A stretch of DNA of 64,000 nucleotides from Microtetraspora niveoalba (GTDB taxonomy: Bacteria > Actinomycetota > Actinomycetes > Streptosporangiales > Streptosporangiaceae). Below the pieces are notes generated by a model, which did no database searches, was not told the origin of the DNA, and worked only from the letters and a program-made list of their open reading frames with translations. Positions 55,624-64,000 of this stretch are shown in pieces. Each line of letters starts with the position of its first letter. Position 1 is the stretch's first letter. The stretch is from assembly GCF_001570405.1 (NCBI RefSeq), contig NZ_BBYM01000005.1, positions 62,001-126,000 on the forward strand, read 5' to 3'. The position numbers were made by a program, and so were the translations under genes.

Positions 55624-56343
55624 TCAGGAAAACGGGCCTTCCTTCACGAGCTTGGCCGCCTCGGCGGCGTCGGTGGGGCCCGTGCCGTACGAGGGGCACA
55701 GGGCGGCCACCGAGCAGGCGCCGCAGGCGGGCCGGCGGGCGTGGCAGACGCGGCGGCCGTGCCAGATCAGGCGGTGCGAGAGCATCGTCCACTGGGACTT
55801 GGGGATCAGGTCGCCGACCTCGTGTTCGATCTTGACGGGGTCGGTGGACGTGGTCCAGCCGAAGCGCCTGGTCAGCCGCCCGAAGTGGGTGTCCACGGTG
55901 ATGCCCGGGACATCGAACGCGTTGCCCAGCACCACGTTGGCGGTCTTGCGCCCGACGCCGGGGAGGGCGACGAGCTCCTTGAGCGTGCCGGGCACCTCTC
56001 CGTGGTGGCGGTCGCAGACCGCCTGGGCCATGCCGATGATGCTGTTGGCCTTGGCGCGGAAGAACCCGGTGGACCTGATGATCTCTTCGATCTGCGTCCG
56101 GTCGGCGGCGGCGTAGTCGGCAGGTGTCCGATACTTCGCGAAAAGCACCGGAGTAACCATATTTACCCTTTTGTCCGTACACTGCGCCGAGAGGATCGTG
56201 GCGACCAGCAGTTCAAGGGGGTTGGCGAAGTCGAGTTCGCAATGAGCGTCAGGATAGGTTTCCGCCAGGATTCTGTTGATCCGCCGCGCGCGGCGAACGA
56301 GAGCGAGCCGGGACTCCCCAGCCGTCTGGACTTTGCGGGGCAC
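55624..56343 (-). CDS. nth: Endonuclease III
   Basis: DNA glycosylase/AP lyase for oxidised pyrimidines. 239 aa: HhH motif [18 protein letters not shown] with the catalytic Lys near 146, catalytic Asp in [11 protein letters not shown], and a [4Fe-4S] cluster motif [17 protein letters not shown] (C-x6-C-x2-C-x5-C) near the C-terminus. Divergent from crp; followed by the Nudix gene. Confidence 0.96.
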   Translation of the reverse strand: MPRKVQTAGESRLALVRRARRINRILAETYPDAHCELDFANPLELLVATILSAQCTDKRVNMVTPVLFAKYRTPADYAAADRTQIEEIIRSTGFFRAKANSIIGMAQAVCDRHHGEVPGTLKELVALPGVGRKTANVVLGNAFDVPGITVDTHFGRLTRRFGWTTSTDPVKIEHEVGDLIPKSQWTMLSHRLIWHGRRVCHARRPACGACSVAALCPSYGTGPTDAAEAAKLVKEGPFS

Positions 56344-56425
56344 CCCCTAAGAGTACGCGGACGGTGTAGGTCACAATGGCTTGCACGGCGCCAACGACCG
56401 AGCGCGACCATTGCAAGGAGGCACC

Positions 56426-57106
56426 GTGAGCACCGAAGACGTACTGAGCAAGGCGCCGCTGTTCTCCGCGCTCGACCGTGAGGGCGCCGCCGCACTGCGG
56501 ACCAGCGTCACCGAGGTCGAGTTGTCCAAGGGACAGATTCTGTTCAGTGAGAACCAGACCGGCGACCGGCTCTACGTGGTGCTGGAAGGGAAGATCAAAC
56601 TCGCCCGCACCGCGCCCGACGGCAGGGAGAACCTGCTCAGCGTGCTGGGCCCGGGCGAGATGTTCGGGGAGCTCTCCCTGTTCGACCCCCGCCCGCGTAC
56701 GGCGTCCGCCATCGCCCTGACCGATGTGCGGCTGGCCGGTCTCGGCCACGACGACCTGCGGCCCTGGCTGACCGGCCGGCCCGAGGTGGCCCTGCACCTG
56801 CTGCGCGCCCTCGCCCAGCGGCTGCGCCGTACCAACGACGTGCTGGCCGACCTGGTCTTCACGGACGTGCCTGGGCGGGTGGCCAAGCAGCTTCTCGACC
56901 TCGCCGACCGTTTCGGCCGCAAGACCGAGGACGGGCTCCGGGTCCACCACGACCTCACCCAGGAGGAGCTGGCCCAGCTCGTCGGCGCCTCCCGCGAGAC
57001 GGTCAACAAGGCGCTGGCCGACTTCGCCCAGCGCGGCTGGCTGCGCATCGAGGCCAAGGCCGTGGTCATCCTGGACATGGAGCGGCTCTACAACCGCTCC
57101 CGCTAG
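56426..57106 (+). CDS. crp: Crp/Fnr-family regulator (cAMP receptor protein)
   Basis: 226 aa. cNMP-binding domain with phosphate cassette FGELSLFDPRPRTASAIA, the C-helix (LLRALAQRLRRTNDVLADLVF), and the C-terminal HTH DLTQEELAQLVGASRETVNKALADFAQRGWL. GTG with AAGGAGG upstream. The position next to nth is as for Streptomyces Crp, a regulator of germination and secondary metabolism. Its TAG shares the CTAG palindrome with the convergent MBL gene. Confidence 0.95.
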   Translation: MSTEDVLSKAPLFSALDREGAAALRTSVTEVELSKGQILFSENQTGDRLYVVLEGKIKLARTAPDGRENLLSVLGPGEMFGELSLFDPRPRTASAIALTDVRLAGLGHDDLRPWLTGRPEVALHLLRALAQRLRRTNDVLADLVFTDVPGRVAKQLLDLADRFGRKTEDGLRVHHDLTQEELAQLVGASRETVNKALADFAQRGWLRIEAKAVVILDMERLYNRSR

Positions 57107-57912
57107 AGCGACTTGAGGTAATCGAGCTGGGCCGCCACCGACATCTCGGCGGCGGGCCACAGCGCGCGGTCCACGTCCGCGTAGACGATCTCGACGATCT
57201 GCCGGGCGTCCCCGGCCCCGTCGCGGATGGCCTGGCGGATCTGGTCCAGACGCCGCCGCCGGTGGGCGATGTACCCGTCCAGGACGCCGACGGGATCGGC
57301 CAGGACCGGTCCGTGACCGGGCAGCAGCGCCTCCGCGGCGAGGATCTCGGCCCCGGCCCGCAGGCGGTCCAGGCTCCGCAGGTAGTCGGCCAGGTGGCCG
57401 TCCGGCGCGATCACCGTCGTGCCCCGGCCCAGGATCGTGTCACCGGTCAGCATCGCCCGGTCCTCCGGCAGCCAGAAGCAGAGCGAGTCGGAGGAGTGCC
57501 CCGGGGTGCCGACCACCCTGACCTCCAGGCCGTCCAGGTCGATGACGTCGCCGTCGCCGAGCCCCTCGTCGCCCAGCCGGTGACGCGGATCGAGCGCCCG
57601 GACCGGCGCGCCCACCATCTCGGCGAACTTCCGCGCGCCCCCGCTGTGGTCGTCGTGGCCGTGGGTGAGCAGCACGGCCGCGACCCGGCGTCCGGCCAGA
57701 TGATCGGCCACCCGCCGCAGGTGCGCGTCGTGGTCCGGCCCCGGGTCCACCACGATCACGGTCTCCGCCCGCCCGACGACCCAGGTGTTCGTGCCGTCCA
57801 GCGTCATCGGCGAGGGGTTCGGGGCCAGCAGGGCGGTGGCGTGCGCGGTGCCGGACCCGTCGATGCCCGAGACGCCGGAGGTGTCCTCGACCGGGATCGG
57901 AATGCCGCTCAT
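57103..57912 (-). CDS. Metallo-beta-lactamase-fold hydrolase (LACTB2/glyoxalase-II-like)
   Basis: 269 aa. Zinc motif THGHDDHSGG near residue 83-92, His in GTPGHSSDSL, Asp in MLTGDTILG, His in LLPGHGPV, and the winged-helix-like C-terminal part. The ATG overlaps the upstream Nudix stop (ATGA). Substrate unknown. Confidence 0.9.
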   Translation of the reverse strand: MSGIPIPVEDTSGVSGIDGSGTAHATALLAPNPSPMTLDGTNTWVVGRAETVIVVDPGPDHDAHLRRVADHLAGRRVAAVLLTHGHDDHSGGARKFAEMVGAPVRALDPRHRLGDEGLGDGDVIDLDGLEVRVVGTPGHSSDSLCFWLPEDRAMLTGDTILGRGTTVIAPDGHLADYLRSLDRLRAGAEILAAEALLPGHGPVLADPVGVLDGYIAHRRRRLDQIRQAIRDGAGDARQIVEIVYADVDRALWPAAEMSVAAQLDYLKSL

Positions 57913-58757
57913 CTCTCCCCGCTTCCGTCGCCGCGCGCCGCCATGCCGGCGGGATCGGGGACGATCAGCACCATCTCGCCGTCCACCTCGGCCGCCGACG
58001 GCTGGACCGTGCTGAACACGCGCTCCGCGCACAGCACGTCGTCGATCGTCTCGAAACCGGACAGGTCGGTCAATGTGCTGAATGTCGGTGGCATGAGGAA
58101 GATCTCACCGGCCGTGGCCCGGGCGAGAGCGGCGGCGGGCGGCATCCAGACGACCATGTCCGCCTCGCCCCCGACGTCGCGCGTACGCTGGCCCGGCGGG
58201 AGCGCGGCCACGAAGAACCGGGTGTCGAACCGCTTGGTCTCGATGTCGGGCGTGATCCAGTGCGCCCACGGACGCAGGAGGTCGGAGCGCAGCACGAGGC
58301 CGCGGCGGTCGAGGAACTCCGCGAACGCGAGCTCGCGGGCGATCAGCGCGAGGCGGTCGGCCTCCCAGTCGTCGCCGGTGGTGTCCGCCACGACCGTGGT
58401 CGCGCTCGGCCCGGCCAGCAGCACCCCGGACTCCTCGAAGGTCTCCCGTACGGCGGCGCACACCAGCCCGCGCGCGGTCCGCTCGTCGGTGCCGAATGCC
58501 TCGCCCCACTCGCGCGGCGACGGGCCCGTCCAGGCGACCGCGTGATCGGTGTCCCGGGGGTCCACCGACCCTCCCGGGAAGACGTAGGCGCCCGCGGCGA
58601 ACGCCATCGTCGCCTTCCTGCGCAGGAGGTAGACCTCCAGCGGATCGTCACGGAGGACCACCACGGTGGCCGCGTCCCTCGCCGGCACGACCGGGACGCG
58701 CCCCGCGAGGACGTCCCGCGCCCGTCGCCCGATCTCTCCTGGAAGCGGGATCGCCAT
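57909..58757 (-). CDS. Nudix hydrolase (NUDT19-like)
   Basis: 282 aa. Split Nudix box: FPGGSVDPRDTD near residue 60 and, after an insertion, AAVRETFEESGVLL near 101-114, as in the NUDT19/RP2 group. A large C-terminal part (RPWAHWITPDIETKRFDTRFFVAALP). Likely acts on CoA species or another nucleoside diphosphate derivative. Coupled with the MBL hydrolase. Confidence 0.88.
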   Translation of the reverse strand: MAIPLPGEIGRRARDVLAGRVPVVPARDAATVVVLRDDPLEVYLLRRKATMAFAAGAYVFPGGSVDPRDTDHAVAWTGPSPREWGEAFGTDERTARGLVCAAVRETFEESGVLLAGPSATTVVADTTGDDWEADRLALIARELAFAEFLDRRGLVLRSDLLRPWAHWITPDIETKRFDTRFFVAALPPGQRTRDVGGEADMVVWMPPAAALARATAGEIFLMPPTFSTLTDLSGFETIDDVLCAERVFSTVQPSAAEVDGEMVLIVPDPAGMAARGDGSGER

Positions 58758-58894
58758 ACACCCTCCACGCGGTAGCGCCTCTGTGCCACCCCATCATGAC
58801 GTGTACGGAAACGCCGGGTACATCCGGCGGGGGGCGCGGGGGCACCCGGGAACGGACACCCCGCGCGCGATCTCGCACCGCGTACGAGGAGAGG

Positions 58895-59356
58895 TCAGCG
58901 GACCTCGGCGATCAGCTCGACCTCGACCGGAGCGTCCATCGGGAGGACCGCCACGCCGACGGCGCTGCGCGCGTGCTTCCCGGCGTCTCCGAGGATCTCG
59001 CCGAGCAGCTCGCTGGCGCCGTTGGCCACCTGCGGCTGGCCGGTGAACCCGGGGGCGCTCGCCACGAAGGCGACGACCTTCACGATCCTGACGACGTTCG
59101 ACAGGTCGCCGACGACGGACTTCACCGCAGCCAGCGCGTTCAGCGCGCAGATCCGCGCCTGGGCGGCGGCCTCCTCGGCGGAGACCTCGGCGCCGACCTT
59201 CCCGGTGACGGCGAGCTTGCCGCCGACCATGGGGAGCTGGCCGGAGGTGTACACGTAGTCACCCGTGCGTACGGCGGGCACGTAGGCGGCGAGCGGCGCC
59301 ACCACCTCGGGCAGGGTCAGCCCGAGGTCGGCGATGCGCTTTTCGGGGCTGGTCAT
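58895..59356 (-). CDS. RidA/YjgF-family protein
   Basis: 153 aa. Deaminates reactive enamine/imine intermediates in the characterised members. Features: VRTGDYVYTSGQLPMVGGKL, QARICALNALAAVKSVVGDLSNVVRIVKVVAFV, ARSAVGVAVLPMDAPVEVELIAEV. The longer variant with N-terminal LPEVVAPLAAYVPAV. The usual active-site Arg position is not certain. Its ATG overlaps the stop of the 50-aa gene (TGATG). Confidence 0.92.
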   Translation of the reverse strand: MTSPEKRIADLGLTLPEVVAPLAAYVPAVRTGDYVYTSGQLPMVGGKLAVTGKVGAEVSAEEAAAQARICALNALAAVKSVVGDLSNVVRIVKVVAFVASAPGFTGQPQVANGASELLGEILGDAGKHARSAVGVAVLPMDAPVEVELIAEVR

Positions 59357-59508
59357 CACTTCTCCCGCTTCATGTAGGCGACAAGCTGCTCGGGGTTCGG
59401 CCCCGGGATGACGGAGACCAGCTCCCAGCCGTCCTCGCCCCAGTTGTCCAGAATCTGTTTCGTCGCGTGCGTCAGCAACGGCACCGTGACGTATTCCCAC
59501 TTGGTCAT
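59356..59508 (-). CDS. 50-aa DUF4177-like protein
   Basis: MTKWEYVTVPLLTHATKQIL followed by DNWGEDGWELVSVIPGPNPE and a short basic tail. WEY at the start and GWELV in the centre are the DUF4177 signature. Encoded immediately upstream of the RidA gene and overlapping it by one base, hence cotranslated. Function unknown. Confidence 0.8.
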   Translation of the reverse strand: MTKWEYVTVPLLTHATKQILDNWGEDGWELVSVIPGPNPEQLVAYMKREK

Positions 59509-59564
59509 GGGGCCAGGTTAGCGATGGATCCCCCGGCACGCCCCGGGGGCCGATCGTCCAACCG

Positions 59565-60509
59565 TCAGGGGGTGTCGCGGTTCCAGACGGGGTTCTGGAC
59601 GGTCGGAGCGCGGTCCGCCCCGTCCGCCGTACCGGGAAGGCCGGAAAGCCCGGGAACGGAGGCCTGGGGCTCGATGGCGGGCAGTTCCTCGATGGCCTCG
59701 TCCACCGGCTCGGGCTCCTCGGGCGCGGCCGGGGCCTTGGCCGCCTCGGGGGCCATCCGGTCGAAGAAGCGCAACATCTCCACGGGCAGCGGCATGACGA
59801 GGGTGCTGTTCTTCTCCGCGGCGACCTCCACGACGGTCTGCAGCAGGCGGAGTTGCAGCGCGGCGGGGTCGGACGACATCTCCTTCGCCGCGGCGGCCAG
59901 CCGCTTGGACGCCTGGAACTCGCCGTCGGCGGTGATGATGCGGGCCCGGCGCTCACGCTCGGCCTCGGCCTGGCGGGACATCGACCGCTTCATGCCCTCG
60001 GGAAGCGCCACGTCCTTGATCTCGACCCGCTCGATCCTGATGCCCCACGGGCCCTCGGTCGGCTCGTCGATCACGGCCTTGAGCCGGGCGTTCAACGCGT
60101 CGCGGTCGGAGAGGAGCTGGTCCAGCTCCGACTGGCCGATCACCGAGCGCAGCGAGGTCTGGGCGACCTGCGAGACCGCGAAGAGGTAGTTCTGCACGTT
60201 GACGACGGCCTTGATCGGGTCGATGACCCGGAAGTACACGACGGCGTCGACCCGGACCGACACGTTGTCACGGGTGATCCCCTCCTGCGCGGGGATGCCC
60301 ATCGTGACGATCTGCATGTTGACCTTCTGCATCCGGTCGATCACGGGGACGACCAGATGGACTCCCGGCCCACGCACGTTCGACTGGATGCGCCCGAGAC
60401 GGAAGACGATGCCGGTCTCGAACTGCTGGACGACCCGGACGCTGCGTGCCAGCACGATCAGCACGAAGATCGCCAATAACAGGACAAGCGCGAACACGAC
60501 CGACTCCAC
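59565..60509 (-). CDS. SPFH/band-7 protein (slipin/stomatin-like)
   Basis: 314 aa. N-terminal membrane helix (VVFALVLLLAIFVLIVLA), SPFH domain (about 20-190: VVQQFETGIVFRLGRI, GPGVHLVVPVIDRMQKV, NVSVRVDAVVYFRVIDP), coiled-coil (RSMSRQAEAERERRARIITADGEFQASKRLAAAA), and a Pro/Glu-rich tail. Forms oligomeric membrane scaffolds. GTG at 60509 with GGGGGAG upstream is preferred to a GTG 18 nt earlier. No NfeD partner gene is adjacent. Confidence 0.9.
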   Translation of the reverse strand: MESVVFALVLLLAIFVLIVLARSVRVVQQFETGIVFRLGRIQSNVRGPGVHLVVPVIDRMQKVNMQIVTMGIPAQEGITRDNVSVRVDAVVYFRVIDPIKAVVNVQNYLFAVSQVAQTSLRSVIGQSELDQLLSDRDALNARLKAVIDEPTEGPWGIRIERVEIKDVALPEGMKRSMSRQAEAERERRARIITADGEFQASKRLAAAAKEMSSDPAALQLRLLQTVVEVAAEKNSTLVMPLPVEMLRFFDRMAPEAAKAPAAPEEPEPVDEAIEELPAIEPQASVPGLSGLPGTADGADRAPTVQNPVWNRDTP

Positions 60510-60650
60510 GCCCGCTCCCCCTTTCACTCCATTGTGTAAAAAGCGGTGACGTCAGCCCCCAACCCAATCGACGCGCAAGCCGTACCGCAAGGGTTCACAA
60601 CGGACGGCCTCCGCGAAATCGACATGTGACCTTTGGGTAGCCTTCAAACC

Positions 60651-60734
60651 GTGAGCGAGCGGAGCGAGCGAACGACCCGGCGCCACGGCGTCGCCTACGC
60701 CGTTTCCGCGCCGTCCGGCGAGGAGGAGCCGTGA
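60651..60734 (+). CDS. 27-aa leader ORF (MSERSERTT) coupled to arsA
   Basis: GTG-initiated MSERSERTTRRHGVAYAVSA then PSGEEEP. TAGCCT (60638-60643) ends 7 nt before the GTG, so it would be leaderless, and the TGA overlaps the arsA GTG (GTGA). The GAGCGAGCGGAGCGAGCGAA stretch that encodes SERSER is repetitive. Could be a translated leader or only a promoter-proximal repeat. Confidence 0.45.
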   Translation: MSERSERTTRRHGVAYAVSAPSGEEEP

Positions 60735-61735
60735 GCTCTCGGGACACCGATTGGGACGGCGTGCGCCTGCACGTCGTCACCGGAAAGGGCGGCACGGGCA
60801 AGACCACCGTGGCCGCCGCCCTGGCCCTGGCCCTCGCGGCCGGCGGCCGCAAGGTGCTGCTCGTCGAGGTCGAGGGCAGGCAGGGCATCGCCCAGGTCTT
60901 CGACCTGCCGCCGCTGCCGTACGAGGAGCGGAAGATCGCCGTCGCGCCCGGCGGCGGCGACGTGTACGCCCTGGCGATCGACCCCGAAGAGGCCATGCTC
61001 GAATACCTCGAGATGTTCTACGGCCTCAAGCGGATGGGCAAGGCGCTCACCCGGATGGGGGTCGTCGACTTCGCGACCACCATCGCCCCGGGCCTGCGCG
61101 ACGTCCTCGTCACCGGCAAGACCAGCGAGGCCGTACGCCGCCGCGACAGATCCGGACGGCGTGTCTACGACGCGATCGTGATGGACGCGCCGCCGACCGG
61201 GCGGATCACCCGGTTCCTCAACGTCACCCAGGAGGTCGCCGGGCTGGCCCGCGTCGGCCCCGTCAAGAACCACGCCGACCTGGTGCGCGGCGTCGTCGCC
61301 TCGCCCGAGACGGCGGTGCACTTCGTCACGCTCCTTGAGGAGATGCCGGTCCAGGAGACGTTGGACGGCGTCGCCGAACTGCACGCCGCCGGGCTGCCGG
61401 TCGGCGGCGTCTTCATCAACATGGTCCGCCCCGTCGGCCTGCCCAAGCCCGTGCTCGACGCGGCGGTCAAGAACCGGTTCGACCACGCCGAGCTGGCGCT
61501 GGGGCTGAAGGCCGCCGGTCTCGCCGGCGGGCCCGCCGACGCGTCGGCGATCGCCCAGGCCCTCGCCGAGGAGGTCCTCGACCACGCCCACCGGACCCGG
61601 CTGGAGAAGCGGGAACGGGCGTCCCTGGCCAAGGCGGGCACGCCCCGCTACGAGCTGCCGCTGCTCGCCGACGGCGCCGACCTTGCCGGGCTGTACGAGC
61701 TCGCGGAGTCCATCCGGGCGCAGGGCGCCGCATGA
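60731..61735 (+). CDS. ArsA/GET3-family ATPase 1
   Basis: 334 aa, cytosolic P-loop ATPase of the SIMIBI class. P-loop GKGGTGKTT near residue 19 (signature Lys present), VLLVEVEGRQGIAQVF, AIVMDAPPTGRITRFLNV. Paired with a second ArsA-like subunit, as in Streptomyces upstream of wblA. No arsenite or tail-anchored-protein function can be assigned; Cys ligands of true ArsA are not apparent. Confidence 0.92.
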   Translation: MSSRDTDWDGVRLHVVTGKGGTGKTTVAAALALALAAGGRKVLLVEVEGRQGIAQVFDLPPLPYEERKIAVAPGGGDVYALAIDPEEAMLEYLEMFYGLKRMGKALTRMGVVDFATTIAPGLRDVLVTGKTSEAVRRRDRSGRRVYDAIVMDAPPTGRITRFLNVTQEVAGLARVGPVKNHADLVRGVVASPETAVHFVTLLEEMPVQETLDGVAELHAAGLPVGGVFINMVRPVGLPKPVLDAAVKNRFDHAELALGLKAAGLAGGPADASAIAQALAEEVLDHAHRTRLEKRERASLAKAGTPRYELPLLADGADLAGLYELAESIRAQGAA

Positions 61736-61796
61736 CCCCTCTCCTGCGGCGCGGCCGGCTCCGATCCGATGCGTCCCGACGTGGAAAGGCTGAGCT

Positions 61797-62948
61797 GTGA
61801 CCAAGACGGCGCCCGTTCTGGACATCGACGCGATCCTCGACGACGAGAACACCCGCATCGTCGTCTGCTGCGGCTCGGGCGGCGTCGGCAAGACCACAAC
61901 GGCGGCGGCCCTCGGGCTGCGCGCGGCCGAGCGGGGGCGCTCGGTGGTCGTGCTGACCGTGGACCCGGCGAAGCGGCTGGCCCAGTCCATGGGGCTGACC
62001 GAGCTGGACAACGTGCCCCGCCGCGTGAAGGGCGTCGGCTCCCCCGACGGCTCGGGGAACGGCTCCCGGGGCGAGCTGCACGCCATGATGCTCGACATGA
62101 AGCGGACCTTCGACGAGATCATCGAAGCGCACGCCGACCCCGAGCGCGCCCGCCAGATCCTGACGAACCCCTTCTACCAGTCGCTGTCGTCGAGCTTCTC
62201 CGGCACCCAGGAGTACATGGCGATGGAGAAGCTGGGCCAGCTCCGCCGGTCCGGCGACTGGGACCTGATCATCGTCGACACGCCGCCGTCCCGATCCGCG
62301 CTCGACTTCCTCGACGCGCCGGAACGGCTCGGCCGCTTCCTCGACGGACGGCTCATCCGCGTCCTCATGGCCCCGGCCAAGGCCGGAGGCAGGAGCGCGT
62401 TCAAGCTGCTCAACGCCGGTTTCGGCATCGTCGCCGGCGCGCTGACCAAGGTGCTCGGCGCCCAGGTGCTCAAGGACATCCAGATGTTCGTCTCGGCGCT
62501 CGACGCCGTCTTCGGCGGTTTCCGCCAGCGCGCCGAGCAGACGTACAAGCTGCTGCAGGCGCCCGGGACGGCGTTCGTGGTCGTCGCCACGCCGGAACGC
62601 GACGCGATCCGCGAGGCGTCGTACTTCGTGGAACGGCTGGCAGAGGAGCGCATGCCCCTGGCCGGTCTCGTGATCAACCGCCTGCACCGTTCGCCGGCGT
62701 CCGCACTGTCCGCCGCCCGGAGCACCGCGGCGGCGGAGGACCTGGAGGCCCGTGGCGAGCACGAGCTGGCCGCCGCCGTCCTGCGGCTGCACGCGGGCCG
62801 GATGCAGTTGGCCGCCCGCGAGCAGCGTGAGCAGGAACACTTCATGTCGGCGCACCCGACCGTGCCGATCGCCCACGTCCCGGCGATGGCCGAGGACGTG
62901 CACGATCTGGACGGGCTGCGCGAGATCGGAGGACTCCTCGCCACGTGA
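61797..62948 (+). CDS. ArsA/GET3-family ATPase 2
   Basis: 383 aa. Deviant Walker A CCGSGGVGKTTTAAALGL near residue 24, switch I-like VVLTVDPAKRLAQSMGL, switch II DLIIVDTPPSRSALDFLDAPERL, and a basic, helical C-terminal part. Starts with GTG 61 nt after its partner. The two probably form a heterodimer in place of a fused ArsA (inference). Confidence 0.92.
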   Translation: MTKTAPVLDIDAILDDENTRIVVCCGSGGVGKTTTAAALGLRAAERGRSVVVLTVDPAKRLAQSMGLTELDNVPRRVKGVGSPDGSGNGSRGELHAMMLDMKRTFDEIIEAHADPERARQILTNPFYQSLSSSFSGTQEYMAMEKLGQLRRSGDWDLIIVDTPPSRSALDFLDAPERLGRFLDGRLIRVLMAPAKAGGRSAFKLLNAGFGIVAGALTKVLGAQVLKDIQMFVSALDAVFGGFRQRAEQTYKLLQAPGTAFVVVATPERDAIREASYFVERLAEERMPLAGLVINRLHRSPASALSAARSTAAAEDLEARGEHELAAAVLRLHAGRMQLAAREQREQEHFMSAHPTVPIAHVPAMAEDVHDLDGLREIGGLLAT

Positions 62949-62978
62949 CGGGCGGAGGAGGGAGGGGGCGACCCCGGC

Positions 62979-63275
62979 TCACCCGGCGATGAGCTCGTTG
63001 GTCCGCTCGTACTCTTCCTTGGCCGACTCCAGCAGGTCGCGCCAGGAGTTCACATCGGGCCGGCGCCTCAGCAGCGCGCGGCGTTCCCGCTCGGTCATCC
63101 CGCCCCACACCCCGAACTCGATGCGGTTGTCCAGCGCATCGGCGAGGCACTCGGTACGGACCGGGCATCCCCGGCAGATCAGTTTCGCCCGGTTCTGCGC
63201 GGCGCCCTGCACGAAGAGAGCGTCAGGATCCGCACCTCGACAGGCGGCACGGGAGGTCCAATCCGTGATCCACAT
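62979..63275 (-). CDS. wblA: WhiB-like regulator WblA
   Basis: 98 aa. [4Fe-4S] cluster ligands: AACRGADPDALF, CRGCPVRTEC (C, CxxC, C-x5-C spacing) and the GVWGGMTERERRALLRR motif. The segment LFVQGAAQNRAK and CLADALDNRIEFGVWGG is almost the same as in Streptomyces WblA, which switches aerial growth to sporulation and represses antibiotics. The ATG at 63275 was chosen; a GTG 12 nt upstream has no spacing to GGGGAG. Divergent from the PBP gene, as in Streptomyces. Confidence 0.95.
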   Translation of the reverse strand: MWITDWTSRAACRGADPDALFVQGAAQNRAKLICRGCPVRTECLADALDNRIEFGVWGGMTERERRALLRRRPDVNSWRDLLESAKEEYERTNELIAG

Positions 63276-63533
63276 GTTCGACCCCACTCCCCTTAAGGTG
63301 GTCAGTCGTCATTTCGGCCGACGGGCGCGGGCGTCGAGCCTCCTGGTTGCATTGCCGCAGAGGAGAACGTACGCAAGATGACGATCGGGCCGACAGACCC
63401 GGGCGGACCAATTTCCCGGATGGTCATGTCAGGCCATGTGGCCGGGAATGACTAGTCCTCCCGGTCAGGGTCGACAGTAAAGTGGGCGCCTCCGGTAGCG
63501 ATCGAGTGCCGCGACCCGCGTACCCTTGGTAAC

Positions 63534-64000
63534 GTGCAAGCTCAAGGCAAAGCTCAGGCAACGGCGCTCGGTACCGTCCTGCGGCTGTTCGTCGCCGCAG
63601 GCGCGGCGGGGGTGCTGGCGGCGGCCATCGCGCTACCGGCTGTCGGCGGCGCGGGCATCACGGTGAAGTCCGTCAAGGAAGAGTTGAACATCGCTCCGGA
63701 GGACCTCGACGAGCCTCCGCTTCCCGAAAAGACCACTCTGCTCGACGCGGGCGGGAAGCAGATCGCGCAGTTCTACTTCCAGAACCGCGAGTCCGTCCCG
63801 CTGGACAAGATCGCGCCGATCATGCGGAAGGCCATCGTGGCCATCGAGGACTTCCGCTTCTACGAGCACGGCGCGCTCGACCTCGAGGGCACCAGCCGCG
63901 CCCTCATCAAGAACCTCACCTCGGGGGGCGTCACCCAGGGCGGCTCCTCGATCACGCAGCAGTACGTGAAGCAGGTCATCTTCAACAAGGCCGAGACCAA
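63534..64000 (+). CDS. Class A penicillin-binding protein (partial, N-terminal)
   Basis: Runs off the window. Residues 1-155 visible: a short cytoplasmic tail, membrane helix (LFVAAGAAGVLAAAIALPAVGG, about 19-40), then the start of the GT51 glycosyltransferase with IVAIEDFRFYEHGALD (catalytic Glu) and GGSSITQQYVKQ. It should continue to a transpeptidase domain. GTG lies 7 nt after TACCCT (63521-63526): leaderless pattern. Confidence 0.93.
   Translation, partial: MQAQGKAQATALGTVLRLFVAAGAAGVLAAAIALPAVGGAGITVKSVKEELNIAPEDLDEPPLPEKTTLLDAGGKQIAQFYFQNRESVPLDKIAPIMRKAIVAIEDFRFYEHGALDLEGTSRALIKNLTSGGVTQGGSSITQQYVKQVIFNKAET

Noticed and set aside
60731-62948. Arsenite resistance operon
   Set aside because: The two ArsA-family ATPases lack apparent Cys ligand clusters and there is no arsB, arsC or arsR nearby; the locus matches the conserved wblA neighbourhood.

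Overview
This is a 64 kb stretch of chromosome from a very high-GC actinomycete. Gene content and order (dnaK-grpE-dnaJ-hspR-clpB under HAIR operators, bldG beside its anti-sigma partner and a DEAH helicase, an Rv3660c-Rv3654c-type Tad locus, and acs-nhaA-marP-nth-crp-arsA-arsA-wblA-PBP) match the Streptomyces/Streptosporangiaceae chromosome core. WblA, BldG and a WhiJ-like HTH/DUF397 pair point to a sporulating, filamentous genus. The family assignment (Streptosporangiaceae-like) is inference. I see no rRNA, tRNA, prophage, insertion sequence or CRISPR array.

Layout. 1-2.2 kb: an ABC export pair and a tandem pair of exported paralogues of unknown function. 2.25-9.25 kb: the HspR heat-shock regulon. 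9.3-15.3 kb: secreted and regulatory genes, a CapA-type lipoprotein, and a furA-katA operon with a perfect palindromic operator. 15.3-19.2 kb: a WhiJ-like HTH/DUF397 pair, an HD phosphohydrolase and a DUF2231-Rieske fusion. 19.3-29.8 kb: an IclR regulator, a TauE-type permease, a GAF histidine kinase/NarL regulator pair, an internally deleted SDR coupled to a QueA-like enzyme, a probable ornithine-lipid pair (OlsB/OlsA) and serB. 29.8-38.7 kb: a FUSC exporter, SixA phosphatase, proton-pumping pyrophosphatase, bldG with its anti-sigma factor, and an MrfA-like helicase. 39-45.6 kb: a Tad/Flp pilus locus on the minus strand (CpaE/Ssd, TadA, TadB, TadC, pilin, two TadE-like proteins), interrupted by a 1.27 kb non-coding tract with DnaA-box-like 9-mers, tandem repeats and a degenerate copy of the pilin core. 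46-64 kb: a degenerate Fic protein, acetyl-CoA synthetase, NhaA, a holin-like membrane protein, epoxide-hydrolase-like enzyme, MarP protease, two Nudix hydrolases, endonuclease III, Crp, an MBL hydrolase, RidA, an SPFH protein, two ArsA-type ATPases, wblA and the start of a class A PBP.

How the genes work together. Stress functions dominate: protein folding and disaggregation, peroxide defence, periplasmic acid/oxidative protection (MarP), base-excision repair (Nth) and nucleotide sanitation (Nudix). They sit among developmental regulators (BldG, Crp, WblA, the WhiJ-like pair). Many genes start 6-8 nt after a TANNNT hexamer with no Shine-Dalgarno, which suggests frequent leaderless transcripts; many operon partners are coupled through ATGA or GTGA overlaps.

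No single new multi-gene system is obvious. The oddities most worth following are the repeat/DnaA-box tract inside the Tad locus, the degenerate Fic protein, the internally deleted SDR, the 40-aa gene whose stop lies in its own terminator, and the 27-aa MSERSERTT leader ORF coupled to arsA.
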